DNA of 64,000 nt from Crocodylus rhombifer (taxonomy: Eukaryota; Chordata; Crocodylia; Crocodylidae). Where the stretch lies: contig JAVSML010001089.1 of the NCBI GenBank assembly GCA_038503035.1, forward strand, positions 427,650 to 491,649, given 5' to 3'. How positions within the stretch are numbered: position 1 is the stretch's first letter; each line of letters starts with the position of its first letter. Shown piece after piece: positions 10,497-22,275 of the stretch. The notes below the pieces were generated by a model that ran no database searches, was not told where the DNA came from, and saw only the letters and a program-made list of their open reading frames with translations. The translations under genes were made by a program, and so were the position numbers.

Positions 10497-13260
10497 ATCT
10501 TTCCCACATAGTGAAGTTACTGTATGTTTTTTGTGGGGTAACTTTACCCTGGATTTGAGTAATTTATTATGTAGTGGGGCTGTGGGACAAAGGGTGTGTG
10601 AAATGTGTTGTTTTCAACATATTTTATAGTTTGGTAACTGAGAGACTGACCACATGTAATACTGATCCCATTTTTCTCAAATCCCAGGTTAGTAAGTGAC
10701 TATTACAGCCATCAATCCTCTATTATAACTTCTTGATTTATATTTAAGATACAGTCTAGAATAGTTTTCATTCTGTTTACACAACATGTTAAATAAAACC
10801 AGTACCTATGATCTACACTTCCTAGACTTTCATTCTCTGAAAGATGACTAACTCTCTGAAACATAGCAGACAAACTCTCCAATATAGGGTGTGTTCCTTG
10901 GCTTTTTTCTGAGGTGAGGGAGGAAGGGAAGCGGGGGACGACTATTTTAATAGTGTTTGCTCGGTGGTCACCATAATCCCATTAAAACATTTTTTGCTTA
11001 CTTGGGCATGTTCCATCTAGCTGACATTGTTTTATCACTCATTCATAACAGAGGGACTTAATTATACTGAAATCCAACAAGTTTCTGAGTTTCAACCCAG
11101 CCAAGTTTTCTTTGTCATTCTGTTTCACTCTGTGCAAACAGGTAGCACTTTTGACAGCTATTCTGCAGTGAACAATCACGCTGAAAGCATTTGAAGCCAT
11201 TTTTTATACAAAGTAAACATTTTGTGGTTAGCTGGGCTTAATTACTTTAGATGCCATTACTGCCAGTATATGTCCTTATCTTAAAAGCAGTATCCACTGA
11301 CTAATCCTTTATTTATATTGAGCTTTGGAATTTCCCTTGAAATGCCTTTTTGTAATCTTTTGCAATATAAATGATGAAATAACTAAACATAAAATAGATG
11401 GTGAGACTTTTAGGAAAACAGATTAATAAAATACATTATATAAGCTTGCATACATTAATTGTAAATATCTGGTGGTTCTGATTACCCTGAAAGAGAGCAG
11501 TAGTGTTGCCTTTATTCCTATAATGAAGTGCTTTACCTCTGATTGATTGTTTTTCTTGGGTGTATGTATGAGTGGACACAAGGACTGAATTGATTAACAG
11601 GCTGTCTAGGTTATGGCTTTACTGCTAAAGAGAGCAGATCTTAAACTGATACAGCTAATTTGCAAGAGCAATCCCAGTGGAGATAAAAGTATGGTAGTTT
11701 GTCTCTAAGGCTAGCTCAGGGCAATACTATACTATACATCCTTAGTCCTTCAAACCCTTGATTATCTGAACTGTGACCTCTTTTTACTAACTTGTAACTG
11801 TTGTTATAATGTAACAAATTATTCTCTTTTAAAGCTTTATCTCATGCAGTTCTGTATTTCTGCTCTTAAGTTTGATACAGTAGTTTGTAACTGTTAGTAT
11901 TATATAACAAACTTCTCAAGCTTTATTTACTGTGTTTACTATTTGTAGTGTTGAACTTTGTAGTTTTGAATTATGCATGTGAGAGCAGGTATCATTCTTC
12001 ATAAGATGCCATCGTTTCACTTAGGTGAATGAATTTAGCTTTGTGTGTAGTTTTTAAGCAGGTGCTTTATAAGGGGTTTTGAATAACCAAAGAGGTACTC
12101 TACCCTCCACCTGGGTTTTACCTTACAGTGAGCTTAAACAGTGGAATGGCTTGTCTCTGCTAGAATCTTATGTTGAGAGAACCAACTCAGGTTTGCTCTC
12201 TTGATGTGATTTTTTTTTTTTTAATTGAAGAGAGAGCCTTGTTTCAATCTGCCCTTTTTGGCTATAGTTATAAGGGGGGGGAAAGAGAGCAACTCTACAC
12301 AGATGTGCAAGGCTATAGAAAATGAACGTCCTGCAATCCCAGGGAATGCCCCCTCAAGCTTCTCATTCTGAATTCATGGGTGACCATCTTGGTCAGGCCC
12401 AAAAAGAAAAGGCCTTATGGGGCATAGATGAAGAATATACAGAAAGAGAGGTAGGAAAATTAAATAGTTTGGATTTAACTAGTTTTTCTCTGGAATCTGA
12501 TGAGCTAACCTCAGGTGACAAATTATGATTCATTCCTTGCCTACACTACAGCAAGGTAACATATGTAACTGCAGCAGTGTTACCAAGGCAGTAATGAAAA
12601 TGGCTCAGATACATTTGTCTGTCTTTGTGACAGACTGTTAGAGCTATTCACAAACCAAAGTTAAAGTATATCTGTATTATAGACACTGCTCATGCTTCTT
12701 GGGTTAATTAGCCTGATCTAAATGTTGTGCTGCTATAGCCAGACTGCCTTGGTACTCACGCTAGATTGTTTAATGCTAGCTCAGGTTATTGGTCCATTAC
12801 ACTAGAAACTGCAGTGTAGATACAGATGAAAAGAAAGTAAGAAAATGGGTAAGCCTAGTATGTGTTACTGTTTCTGCTGTTCTGATTGATGGTAATTTGC
12901 ACTGGTAAAGAATTATGGCTATGAAATCTACTATTGTAGTTGTACCTATCAGTTATTTCTGCAATGAGGAATTCTACTAATGATTTGATTCTAACACCCC
13001 TTCTGCTAAACCAGTGGTAAATGCAGTTGGTGTGCTGGGAATCATAGCACTGACAAGATTCCAGCCATTTGCACTGTTTTGCCACCATGTTAGTTACTAG
13101 CTAGTCTACTAAAAAGCAAATCTAATATAAACAGTAATAAGGCCCATCTTGGGTATAGCTCTCACCAGTTGTAATGCTCTAGGAGGTTTTTGGCTAGGTA
13201 CCTTAAATCACTACCACTGTAGTGTCTCCCTTGCTCACCTTTGCCCTTTTTTCCCCCTGC
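10497..13260. other. AT-rich stretch with no firm gene
   Basis: It contains a small diverged local duplication (GTAACTGTTGTTATAATGTA near 11798 versus GTAACTGTTAGTATTATATA near 11888, both followed by AGCTTTAT). It also contains one exon-like segment at 12267-12450 discussed in the findings. Nothing else recognised. Confidence 0.5.
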
Positions 13261-13262
13261 TT

Positions 13263-13288
13263 CCCCCCCCCCCCCCCCCCCCCCCCCC
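13263..13288 (+). repeat. Poly(C) tract, 26 bases
   Basis: Uninterrupted run of 26 C, embedded in a pyrimidine-rich stretch (about 13241-13340). Its length is likely to be sequencing-error prone. Confidence 0.95.
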
Positions 13289-13394
13289 ACTCTCCTTCCC
13301 TGCTTCATCTTCTGTTTTTCTGATTTCTACCTATTTACTTTCTCACTGACATCCTGTCACACTTTTAGCTTCTTTTATTCTTTGGAACCTCAGA

Positions 13395-13505
13395 ACAGCA
13401 GAGACTCCCTATGCCTGAAGAAGGCTGATTGTGCCCAAAAGCTTACTAAGAACTTTTTTTCCAACTACTCAGTTGGTCTTAATAAAAGATATCACATCTA
13501 CTGAA
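13395..13505 (+). mobile_element. 3' terminal fragment of the 'CTGAAGAAGG ... AAAAGATATCACATCTAC' repeat
   Basis: It shares with copies at 38562, 51625 and 61500 the order CCTGAAGAAGG, AAAGCTT, a run of T, the small hairpin CCAACTACTCAGTTGG and TAATAAAAGATATCACATCT. It is followed within 12 bp by the element at 13518. Confidence 0.65.
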
Positions 13506-13517
13506 AGAGCCGTGCCT

Positions 13518-13750
13518 GGCTAAGTACAGACATTCAGAAAGCCTGAGGTGGAACTCATCTAAGTTGCACAGTTTTCTGCAAGTGATGTGGTTAGATGGTA
13601 GCAAACAGAACACGCATTTGGCCTTCGGTGGGGGAGGCAATTCAGCCATTTTTAAACTAGTCTATGTGCACCAAAGTTCTCTTCTGTTACAGGTATAGGC
13701 CGGTTTCCAATCACTTATACCGGTAAAAGGTGTAATGTTAGTACTTGGCC
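13518..13750 (+). mobile_element. Non-autonomous DNA transposon, 'GGCTAARTACAGACA' family, short copy
   Basis: The left end GGCTAAGTACAGACATTCAG and the right end (reverse complement GGCCAAGTACTAACATTACA) form inverted repeats. The interior resembles copy 1 (AAAGTTCTCTTCTGTTACAG). Confidence 0.7.
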
Positions 13751-15017
13751 TTTGTTAACTTTCCCCAATGTACACAAAACAGTAGCATCAGCAAAATGCT
13801 CCCATTGAAATCATCGGAAAGGACCTTCTCTGCAATCTTTTAGCAACCGTGTATGAATCCCTCATTAGTCTTGCAGGTTTAGGTAACATTTTTGCTGTTT
13901 CCCACATGTCAGTATGCTCCTAGAATTAGATTACAATATATTTTAACTATTTTGCTCTTTGTTAAACAAACAAAAAAAATATTTTTCTGTACTTGTCATT
14001 ACTTAGAAGTAAATGTCTTAGGGCCCCATACAGTACTCATTGACCTCCAGCTCTCTGAAGTAGCTAATATGCACCTATTTTCAGTGGTTTATGACAAATA
14101 TTTAGTCTTCATTGAGAATTATAACTGTAGGAGGTGATCCCGTGGGTTTCACAGTTTAGATGTTGCATATAAAGTGAGACAGAAAAGCTGCTTTTAAAAC
14201 CCATGTAAAGCAAATACTCATGGAGACATTAGTCTGTCATGAGATTAACCAGTAACAGTAATGACAGCTGCAACTAATGTAACTGAGGTTTTAAGTGAGT
14301 TTTGTTTGGAGCAGAGGGGGACCTGAGCCAACTTACTCAAATTTGGAACATCACAAGGAACATCGCCTAGGTGCTAGGACCTAGAGTTTTGCATTTGGGT
14401 CCAATTTTTGCTTAAAACAGAAAGAGGCAAAAAAAACAGAACAAACCCAAAGCAAGACAAAACAATAAAAAACCCTCTAAATCCAAGGGAAAACCATAAA
14501 TGTCTGGTAATCATCAGATTCCGGTTCCCTCTGGAGTGATCTTTGTTTTAAGCACTAAGCAGGTCATGACTTCATTCCAGATTTTTTTCTCCTGTTTTAA
14601 AATGCAGTTCAGCTAATTGTTTTTGGCACATGGGGCCTAAAGGGGAGGAAGAATGAACTGATAACCTTTTATTTCACCATCTATAAGTAATCAGAACTAT
14701 TTCTTAATTTAGTAATATGTGAACACTGGATTCTCTGAAGCAAGAAATATTTAATATTTAGTTTTTCCCTCTTTTGGTTATATTTTACAAAAGACATGTT
14801 CTTAAGTTAAGGACAGTGATTTGTCCCAATGGAGTTGCTCATGTGTTTGAAATTATGTATGTATCTATATATTAGACAGAGTTCTTTAGAAAGTTCAGGT
14901 TTTACTCTGCAATTGTTAAATGAAAGAAGACAATAATTACCAATCTATTAGAAGACTGCTTAGGATACAGATCAGCTGTTACAAATATTTTAAAAATGTT
15001 TTTAAATTACACTAGAA

Positions 15018-17150
15018 CAGGGGCAGGCAAAATACATCCTGTTGCCCAGGCCCACAAGGCCAATCTATCTGGCCCACAGGGCCTTGAAAAAATTTAGAAA
15101 ATTACTTATCATCTGCCCCTGGCTGCCTGTCAAAGATGACAAGGTGCCAGCAGCAGCAAGGCCCGCCTGGTCCTGCCCCACCCTCAGCCCCAAAGACTTC
15201 AGGCCTGGGACTCTATGGTTGTTTCCCTGTCCTCCCTCTGTCCAAGTGGGAAACTCAGATAAGAATGGGCGGAGGGAGCAAGGGGGGCAATCACCAGTGC
15301 AGCAGGAGCCAGCTCAGCCCAGCCAGCACCACAAGGTTCCCAGCTGGCTGGCTCCTGCTGCACTGTGTGGTCCTGGCCATGCAGCCAGGCACCGCATGAT
15401 GCAGGAGCCAGTCGAGCCCAACAGGCATTGCATAGTTCCCAGCTGCATGGCTGGGACTGCATGGTGCAGCAGGAGCCAGCTGGGAATTGTGGGGGCCGGG
15501 CTGGGCTGACTCCTGCTGTATTCTGCGATCCTGACCATGCAGCTGGGAATGTGCACTGCTGGAGCAGCCAGTGGACTTGTGGAGGGGACTGGTGGCAGCA
15601 GGCAGGGAAGGAAGGGAAGTGGTGGGGAAGGGTAGCTGTGGCAGGTGGGGAGGAGGGAAGAGTGGCAGTGAGCAGATAAGCAGGAGTGTGTTATCCTGGG
15701 GCCAGGGCTGGCAGCAGCAGGAGCCAGCTAGAGCCTGGGCTGGCTGCTGCTTTGCTCAGAAACTGCTGCTCGGTGCAGGGGAAAGTGGCGCCTCAACCTT
15801 GCTGCCGGTGGGAAGTTTTTGGTGCAGCTGCCCGGAGCCCGCACCATGCCAGGCTGCCATGCATCTCCCTCACCACTGCCTCTGGGCTGCCGAGCACAGC
15901 AGTGGTGACAGTGTGGAGCAGACATCAGGTAGCTCATAGGTGGCAGTGACAGAGCTTTAGGGCAGCCTGGCATGGCACAGGCTCCGCACAGCCGCACCAA
16001 AAACTGCCAGGCAAGGGAGAGGGACTGCTTTTTCCCGCACCGAGCAGCAGTTACTGCACAGCTGCTGCTACCACTGCAGCTGCTGCTCAGCCAGGACAGG
16101 CAAGCCCAAATCCGGCATAGGACATGCAGGGTCACAGCTGCTACCACTGCATCCCCAAGGGTGGCAGGACATGCAGAGTGGGTATGACGCACGCTGGGCA
16201 GTGGCACCACTTATGGGGTGCAACCCCTGACTGGTCGCGCTCCCCACTTAGGTGATGGGCAGGGAGGCATCCAGGAGTGCCGGTCTCCCCACCCTGTAAG
16301 TGCCAGCTTGGGAGCACTGGTTGGTAAGTTTTGCCATGCAGGGGACATCTCCCCTCCCCTGGTCGGCAAGATTGCCTGCAGGGGGACCCCCTACCTGGTT
16401 GGCAAGATGGCCGGTTGTTGACTGGTCATTGGGGGGGCATGTGCCCCCCCCGACTAAAGTGACACCAGTCAACCATGGTGCTGGGGCTGCACACTGTTGG
16501 TGATGGCAGGGAGGCATCACAGGGTGCTTGGGCTATGCGATGTTGCGGGGCAGGGACAGGGGCAGGTACTGACTCACTCGGGGGATCATGCAGGGGGGCT
16601 CCCATGCAAAACCCACATACCCTCAAACCCTTCCCAAAGCTCCACAGCCATGCTCTCCCCCCACACGTATCCCCATTAATCCCATACCCACCCGTCCACA
16701 TCCACACACATACCCACAGCTCCCCACAAGCCCCACATCCATCTACCCTGACACCCTCGCACACCCCACACAATATACAAGAGTAAGACTGCATTTTGAG
16801 CTGTTATGCAATCGTTTCTACATATATAGCACAAACGCACACAAATCAGGACAAAAATATTTTTTTAAATTAAATTAAAATATATTATTATGAGTGTTTG
16901 ATTTTTAGTATATAATTTGGGTTTTTTTCTCTGTTCTAAGATAGCAAACCATGTTCCCCATAAGAGTACTTCCAGGGGCAAGGGGAGGGACTTCAATGGT
17001 AAAGGTCAGAAGTTAGGGGCAGGATTTTGGGTCCCAAGATGGCAACCGGGGGTGGGGGACCTGTCAAGGGGCAGGGCTACCCATGTGGCTCTCGACAGCT
17101 TGCCAAAACTTGGTAAATGGCCCTCTGCCTGAAATAATTGCCCACCCCAA
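15018..17150. mobile_element. 2.1-kb hAT-like element with a GC-rich core of interleaved inverted repeats
   Basis: The ends CAGGGGCAGGCAAAATA and (reverse complement) TTGGGGTGGGCAATTAT look like hAT termini of the CAGGGGT(G/C)GGCAA type. No convincing target duplication was found. The core (15290-15560) repeats GCAGGAGCCAGCTGG-like blocks in both orientations, with GGCTGGCTCCTGCTG as the inverse form. Near 16431-16450 a G7/C7 near-palindrome sits at GGGGGGGCATGTGCCCCCCC. A CA-rich C-strand stretch runs over 16660-16780. Several open frames over 90 codons exist on both strands but show no family resemblance and are not annotated. Confidence 0.65.
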
Positions 17151-17960
17151 GTTAGACTCTAGTTCTTCCCCAGCTCAGAACTATTTCTGTATTACTGTAG
17201 ATAAAAACAAGTGTAATTAAATAAAATAACAGTTCTGCAAAAAAACAGACATTAATTTAAGAGATTATAAACATATGGATTTCTTAATTTGAGATAGACT
17301 TGGCTACTATGGTCATAAAATTAAGGGCCATGCACAATATCGTACCATGCAGAGATGTGACCTCTGAATGAATGCATCCTGCTTCTCAGAAGAGTTTATT
17401 AGACTAGGTGGAATGGAGTACTAATATGATTCATGCTGTTTCTGGTATCCAAGCTTGCTCGGGTATCTTGGTGTGGCACCGCACTGTGTTATTTAGCCAA
17501 ACCATGATGTGTATGTATATTTTTAAAAAGGCATATTTTCTGTCATTTGAGATTAGTATGTGATTTAATAATTAAATTAGATCTTAATTACCGATCACCA
17601 GTCGGTAACAGTCACATACCCTTAACACTGAATTTTTTCTACTCTTGAGAACTCACTGGTGCAATCTTGATGATTTATTGTTATCTCTTTTGGAATGCAC
17701 ACGTTATCTGTCTTCAGAATGCATTTTTCGTCCTTTCTAGGTTTTTTTTTTTCCTTTGTAAATTACCTCTGTAAAAATGTCATACTCTATTGAAAAGTCT
17801 TTGTTCTAAGCTGTACATTGCTTACCACAGTGAGGCCATGATACAACCATAATACATGTAGATAAGAATTTATCTAGTGCATCTGAACTATGAAAACATG
17901 GTGTGGTAAGAAGTATTGCTACTAACCCAGTGGGCTTTTAGCTTCTAATGTAAGGAAATT

Positions 17961-19065
17961 TATGTTTCATAGTTTCATAGTTTCTAGGGTCGGAAGGGAC
18001 CTGAGTAGATCATCTAGTCCAACCCCCTACCATGGCAGGAAAGAGTACTGGGGTCAAATGACCCCAGCAAGGTGTACATCTAGCCTCCTCTTAAAGACCC
18101 CCAGGCTAGGAGCCAGCACCACTTCTCTTGGAAGTTGGTTCCAGATCCTAGCTGCCCTGACCGTGAAGTAGTACCTTCTGATATCTAGCCTAAATCTACC
18201 CTCTGCCAGCTTGTGACCATTATTCCTGGTCACTCCTGGCAAAGCTCGGGGGAACAGGGACTTCCCCTGTGCTTGCTGGTCCCCTCTGACTAGTTTGTAA
18301 GAGGCCACTAGATCCCCCCTCAGCCTTCTCTTGTGGAGGCTGAACAGGTTCAGGTCCTGTAGCCTCTCCTCATAGGGCCTGCCCTGCTGTCCCCTGATCA
18401 TGCGAGTGGCCCTCCTCTGGACCCTCTCCATGCTGTCCACATCCCTCTTGAAGTGCAGTGCCCAGAACTGGACACAGTACTCGAGCTGCGGCCTGACCAG
18501 TGCAGCATACAGGGGGAGGATCACCTCCTTGGACCTGCTCGAGATGCATCTGTGGATGCAGGACAAGGTGCAGTTGGCCTTCCTGACTGCATCCCTACAC
18601 TGCCCGCCCATGTTCATCTTGGCATCAATGATGACTCCAAGATCCTTTTCCACCTGTGTGCTGACAAGAGGGGAGTTCCCCAACCTGTAAGTATGGTGCT
18701 GGTTGTTCCTCCCCAGGTGCATCACTTTGCACTTGTCTGTGTTGAATCCCATCCTATTCTTGTCCGCCCACCCTTGTAACCTGTCTAGGTCCGACTGTAG
18801 TCTGTTGCTTCCTTGGTTGGGAGGTCTGTAGTAGCCCCCCACCATTAAGTCTCTTTCCCCTCGACTGCCTTGTATTCTAACCCAAAGCACTTTAGATTGC
18901 CCCTCCTCTGATTCCTTGTTAATTGATGAGGATGTGTATTCCTCCTTAATATAGAGTGCCACGCCCCCACCTTTCCTTCCTATCCTGTCCCTCCTGTACA
19001 ACCTATAGCCCTTGACATTCACCACCCAGTCATGCGTTGAGTCCCACCACTGTGCAATACTGAAG
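17961..19065 (-). mobile_element. CR1 LINE, 5'-truncated and internally deleted
   Basis: The - strand 3' terminus is the typical CR1 end (CTATGAAACTATGAAAC, read at 17961-17990). Reading upstream on the - strand gives 3' UTR, the reverse-transcriptase C-terminal region and then directly an endonuclease fragment. All sequence normally between endonuclease and the late reverse transcriptase is missing. Confidence 0.9.
18054..19025 (-). pseudogene. CR1 ORF2 remnant: endonuclease fragment fused in frame to reverse-transcriptase C-terminus
   Basis: A 323-codon open frame. Residues 1-73 carry AP-endonuclease wording (GGGVALYIKEEY, then MVGGYYRPPNQGS). At about residue 74 (near 18806) it switches to the late reverse-transcriptase region (RLQSDLDRLQGWADKNRMGF, NTDKCKVMHLGR), followed by the conserved end with FTVRAARIWNQLPREVV and FKRRLDVHLAGVI. 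The catalytic FADD-type core is absent, so it cannot be an active polymerase. The frame is also open upstream of the listed start (WDSTHDWVVNVKG). Confidence 0.85.
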
Positions 19066-20155
19066 CGCAGGAGCTTATCTTTTTAACAAATATTGTGTGA
19101 GGCCTGATGTGTAAGCATTCTCTCACATGCTTACCTTGACCCATGTGAGCAAAGTAAGTACATGCATAAGTCTTTTTATATTTGGGACCATAGTCATTAT
19201 TGCTATTTGACACATTAGGGCATATCTCAGACTTCTACAAAAGGGCCCAACTCCATTGACTCTGTAGAGCTGGGCTAGGACTTAATGTAACCTGTTATAG
19301 ATCACTTTCTATTTCAACACACACCATCTAAATTTGTGATAATGTGTGCAATGTATACAGAAGCTCTAGAGAATGTTTTAAATAAGTAACATATCTAAAA
19401 CAATGCGATTGCACACATAGTATGTAAAACAAGCACCAAACCATTGAAAATAAGTAAAAGCAATGCGAAGAAGAAAAAAATCTACTAATGGGTGTACAGC
19501 AGAATATCAGATGAAAGCACAAACCAGATATTTGCTTCCTGGTTCAGGTTCAGGGATAGCTTATCTCTACCTTGTGCCACATGCAGCACAACTGCTTTTG
19601 GAATTAAACGTCAGAACTGTATAATAGTAGAACAATATAAACTAACTGGTACAAGTTTGCCATTTGTTTTTAGTACGGCGTAGGTTGGTTGACATGTGGT
19701 ACTTTTGGTTTGGTTTTTTTCCATTTTTGATCAAAGTAAAATATATGATTGAAATGAAGTCAAAAACTGCCCATCCTGGCAGTAGGAAGAAAACACTTCC
19801 CTTATTCTTTCTTCTTTGTCTACTCCATCCTCAAAAAAAAGTCCCAATAATTTCTCTGGGGTTTGAATTTATGGAAATACTGCCAGCAGTCCAGATCTGC
19901 CAATGCTAATTAAATTTCAGGATTTGTCATTTTTCTAATTAAAAATTCAGCTTTGTAAATGGAAAACCTGGCTGTAGATAAACTTATCTCTCTTGGGGCA
20001 TTAGCTGACTCAATGTTTTTAATAGTATTTCTGGGGAGTAAACTCATATTATCTTTAGTGGCTTACAGCTCCTAAATTTGGAATGGTAAATGAAATATCC
20101 ACACTAATTAATGTGTTGCCATTTGAAATGTTTATGTAGCAAGCTCTACTCATAG

Positions 20156-21140
20156 GCTAGATATAGACATTACATATAAACCAGTATAGATTAGAAACCA
20201 GTCTAACAGAACAGAAGTTCAGCACACACAGATCAGTTTAAATATGGCAGTATTAAATCCAGTTCAAGATAGACCTGGAAGAATGTAGTATCAGATTTAA
20301 TCTGTTTAGGTTAGATCATCTATCAAACTTCTGGAACAGATCCCCTCCCAACTCAAGTTAGGTTGCAGCCCCCCAGCATCCCAGACTGCTTTGCAGGTCT
20401 TTGCTAATCCCCATCTCACTGGGCAGGTGGGCTAGGCTTGGCTTGTGCTTGTCTGCTCCAGGCCCACCCCTGAGGTTTCACAGAGCTCAGGCAATGAAGC
20501 CTCTGCTCCCCAGCCCTGCAACCTGACCTACCTGTCTCAGCCAGGCCAGGCAGCAGGGGTGGGGAGCAGAGGCCCCCGCCACAGGCCCCTCCCAATCAGC
20601 ACAGTTTGGAGGGATCCACATGGGGGCTTCCCTGCTGCCTGGCACAGCACAGTTTATCTCCCCAGCCCTGCCCTGTCCACTGCCAGCTGTCAGTGGTTGG
20701 GAGGAAAGAGGAAGAGAAAGTGGAGGCCCCCATTGTGCAGCCCTCCCTCCTAGGTTGTTCTGGGGGGAGGGCTGGGTCTGCATGGTGGGAGCCTCCACTT
20801 GCCTCCCACCTGCCATTGCCAGCTGGTGGGAGGTGGGACTGGGGAGCCAGGTGGGCTGGGGGGGCAGTTCCCTGTGGTGGGGGACTCCACTTCCCCCCCC
20901 CCACAGCAGCCCTGGGGGGGGGCTGGGGAGAGATGCTGTTCTGGTCCTCCACCCCCTGCCGCCGCCCCCCCTCCCTCCACAATTGACAGCAGAGGGTTGG
21001 GGGCGTGTGCTGGACAGCCCGTCAGAGAGAGTCTGCTGTTTGACTGCATTCAGCTGCCCTCAGTAATCTCTAATACTCTGGGAGGGGTGTGAATGCACCC
21101 CCCAGCCTGCTGGCCTCAGCCAGTGTAGGCATCTGTGTAG
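20156..21140. mobile_element. Non-autonomous element with GGCTA(G)NNTAGACATTAC-like ends and a GC-rich core
   Basis: The left arm (GGCTAGATATAGACATTACA through CAGAAGTTCAGC) matches the reversed right arm of the 1932-2439 copy. The right end near 21120-21140 reads, on the other strand, GGCTACACAGATGCCTAC. Between them lies about 700 bp of GC-rich sequence (20440-21080). The open frames on both strands in the core have no recognisable homology. Confidence 0.5.
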
Positions 21141-21757
21141 CCCCTCCCCTGGACAAACGTGTGCTATTCGCTTCTGATCCAATTGTCGCAGGTTAGAGAA
21201 ACCCGTAAAGGTTTGACTGATTCCACCTCAGGGTTTTTGAATATCTGTACTTATCAATAAAGTTTAAATGAGGTAAAAATCAGTGATTATTCTTTGAGAG
21301 GAGTTTTATTATGTTGTGGCCCCCCACTCCCATCCTATCAGGAATTGATTCCTATCAGATATGCACGGTATGTTGGTTTTTTTGCCTTTTTTAGATAGAA
21401 TTGTATATGTGGAAGCTCATGATTCAGAGCTTCATTTACCTTGTTACTTTAACTGCTGCTAGCGCTAATACCTGTTTTCTGCTTTTGAGAAGGTAGGTGG
21501 TTGGAGTTGATGTTTAGGTTTTAAGTGACAATGCTCACCAGTTCAGTGCATTTCCCAAAAGCCTTCTCTTGATCTTATTGTTTGGCATGCACACTGGGAG
21601 AACTACTAACATTAACAAAGCATGAAGAGAGTGGTAGTTTTCATTGTAATTGGAATTGAGTGCTGTGCTTAGCCGGTATGCAGGCCTTTTAAAGAACATT
21701 TAATTTGTACCATCATGTTTTTCTTCAATTAAAACAAGGAATCTGTTTTATTACTAA

Positions 21758-21860
21758 GAACATAGGAAGTGCTGTAGTGAATCAGACCAGTGATGTAGGG
21801 AATACCAGGACTTTCAAGACACCCTGCAATGAGCAATTTATGGGCTAATCTGCCCTCAGG
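21758..21860 (+). repeat. Relic of a dispersed LINE-like repeat
   Basis: AAGAACATAGGAAGTGCTGT followed by GTGAATCAGACCAGTGATGT resembles a widespread amniote repeat beginning AAGAACATAAGAA and continuing with a GGTCAGACC block. The family name is not certain. Confidence 0.35.
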
Positions 21861-22254
21861 GAAACTTTCTTCCTAACTCTATTAGTTGCCTTAAGCTGCA
21901 AAACACAAGGGTTTATATTCTTAATTTTAAAAAATGTTTTATCTTAGCTAATTCAACCATGAATGGTGTGGCTCCTGGGGGATTAGAACAATACCTAGAA
22001 GTTGCAGCAGGGTGCAAAGAACTGTATGTATAAAAACAGAGTGCAAGATAACCCCAGAGCTATTACGATCCCATTATCCACTTGCATGTATAATCCTTTT
22101 GTTGACTTTACTAAGTTTTTAATTTTAATAGCGACTGTTGGAACTTCCTGCTGCAAGGTAATTTTGCCGCCTAAAACACTCTCCTAACAGCAATAATCAT
22201 GTTGCTGTCAATTTAATTAAGCATCGCTTAGGATCATTCAGTATTATGTGGTGC

Positions 22255-22274
22255 TTTTTTTTTTTTTTTTTTTT
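22255..22274 (+). repeat. Poly(T) tract, 20 bases
   Basis: Uninterrupted T20, possibly the tail of an old - strand retroposon, although no body is recognisable next to it. Confidence 0.9.
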
Positions 22275-22275
22275 A

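Noticed and set aside
15042..16878. Many 80-160-codon frames
   Set aside because: Inside the hAT-like element at 15018-17150, on both strands, with no domain wording.
15010..17163. Target duplication of the 15-kb element
   Set aside because: CACTAGAA and GTTAGACT do not match; only a loose TTACACTA/TTAGACTC similarity exists.
20445..21092. Proline/glycine-rich frames up to 148 codons
   Set aside because: GC-rich transposon core; no Kozak-supported start, splice context or homology.
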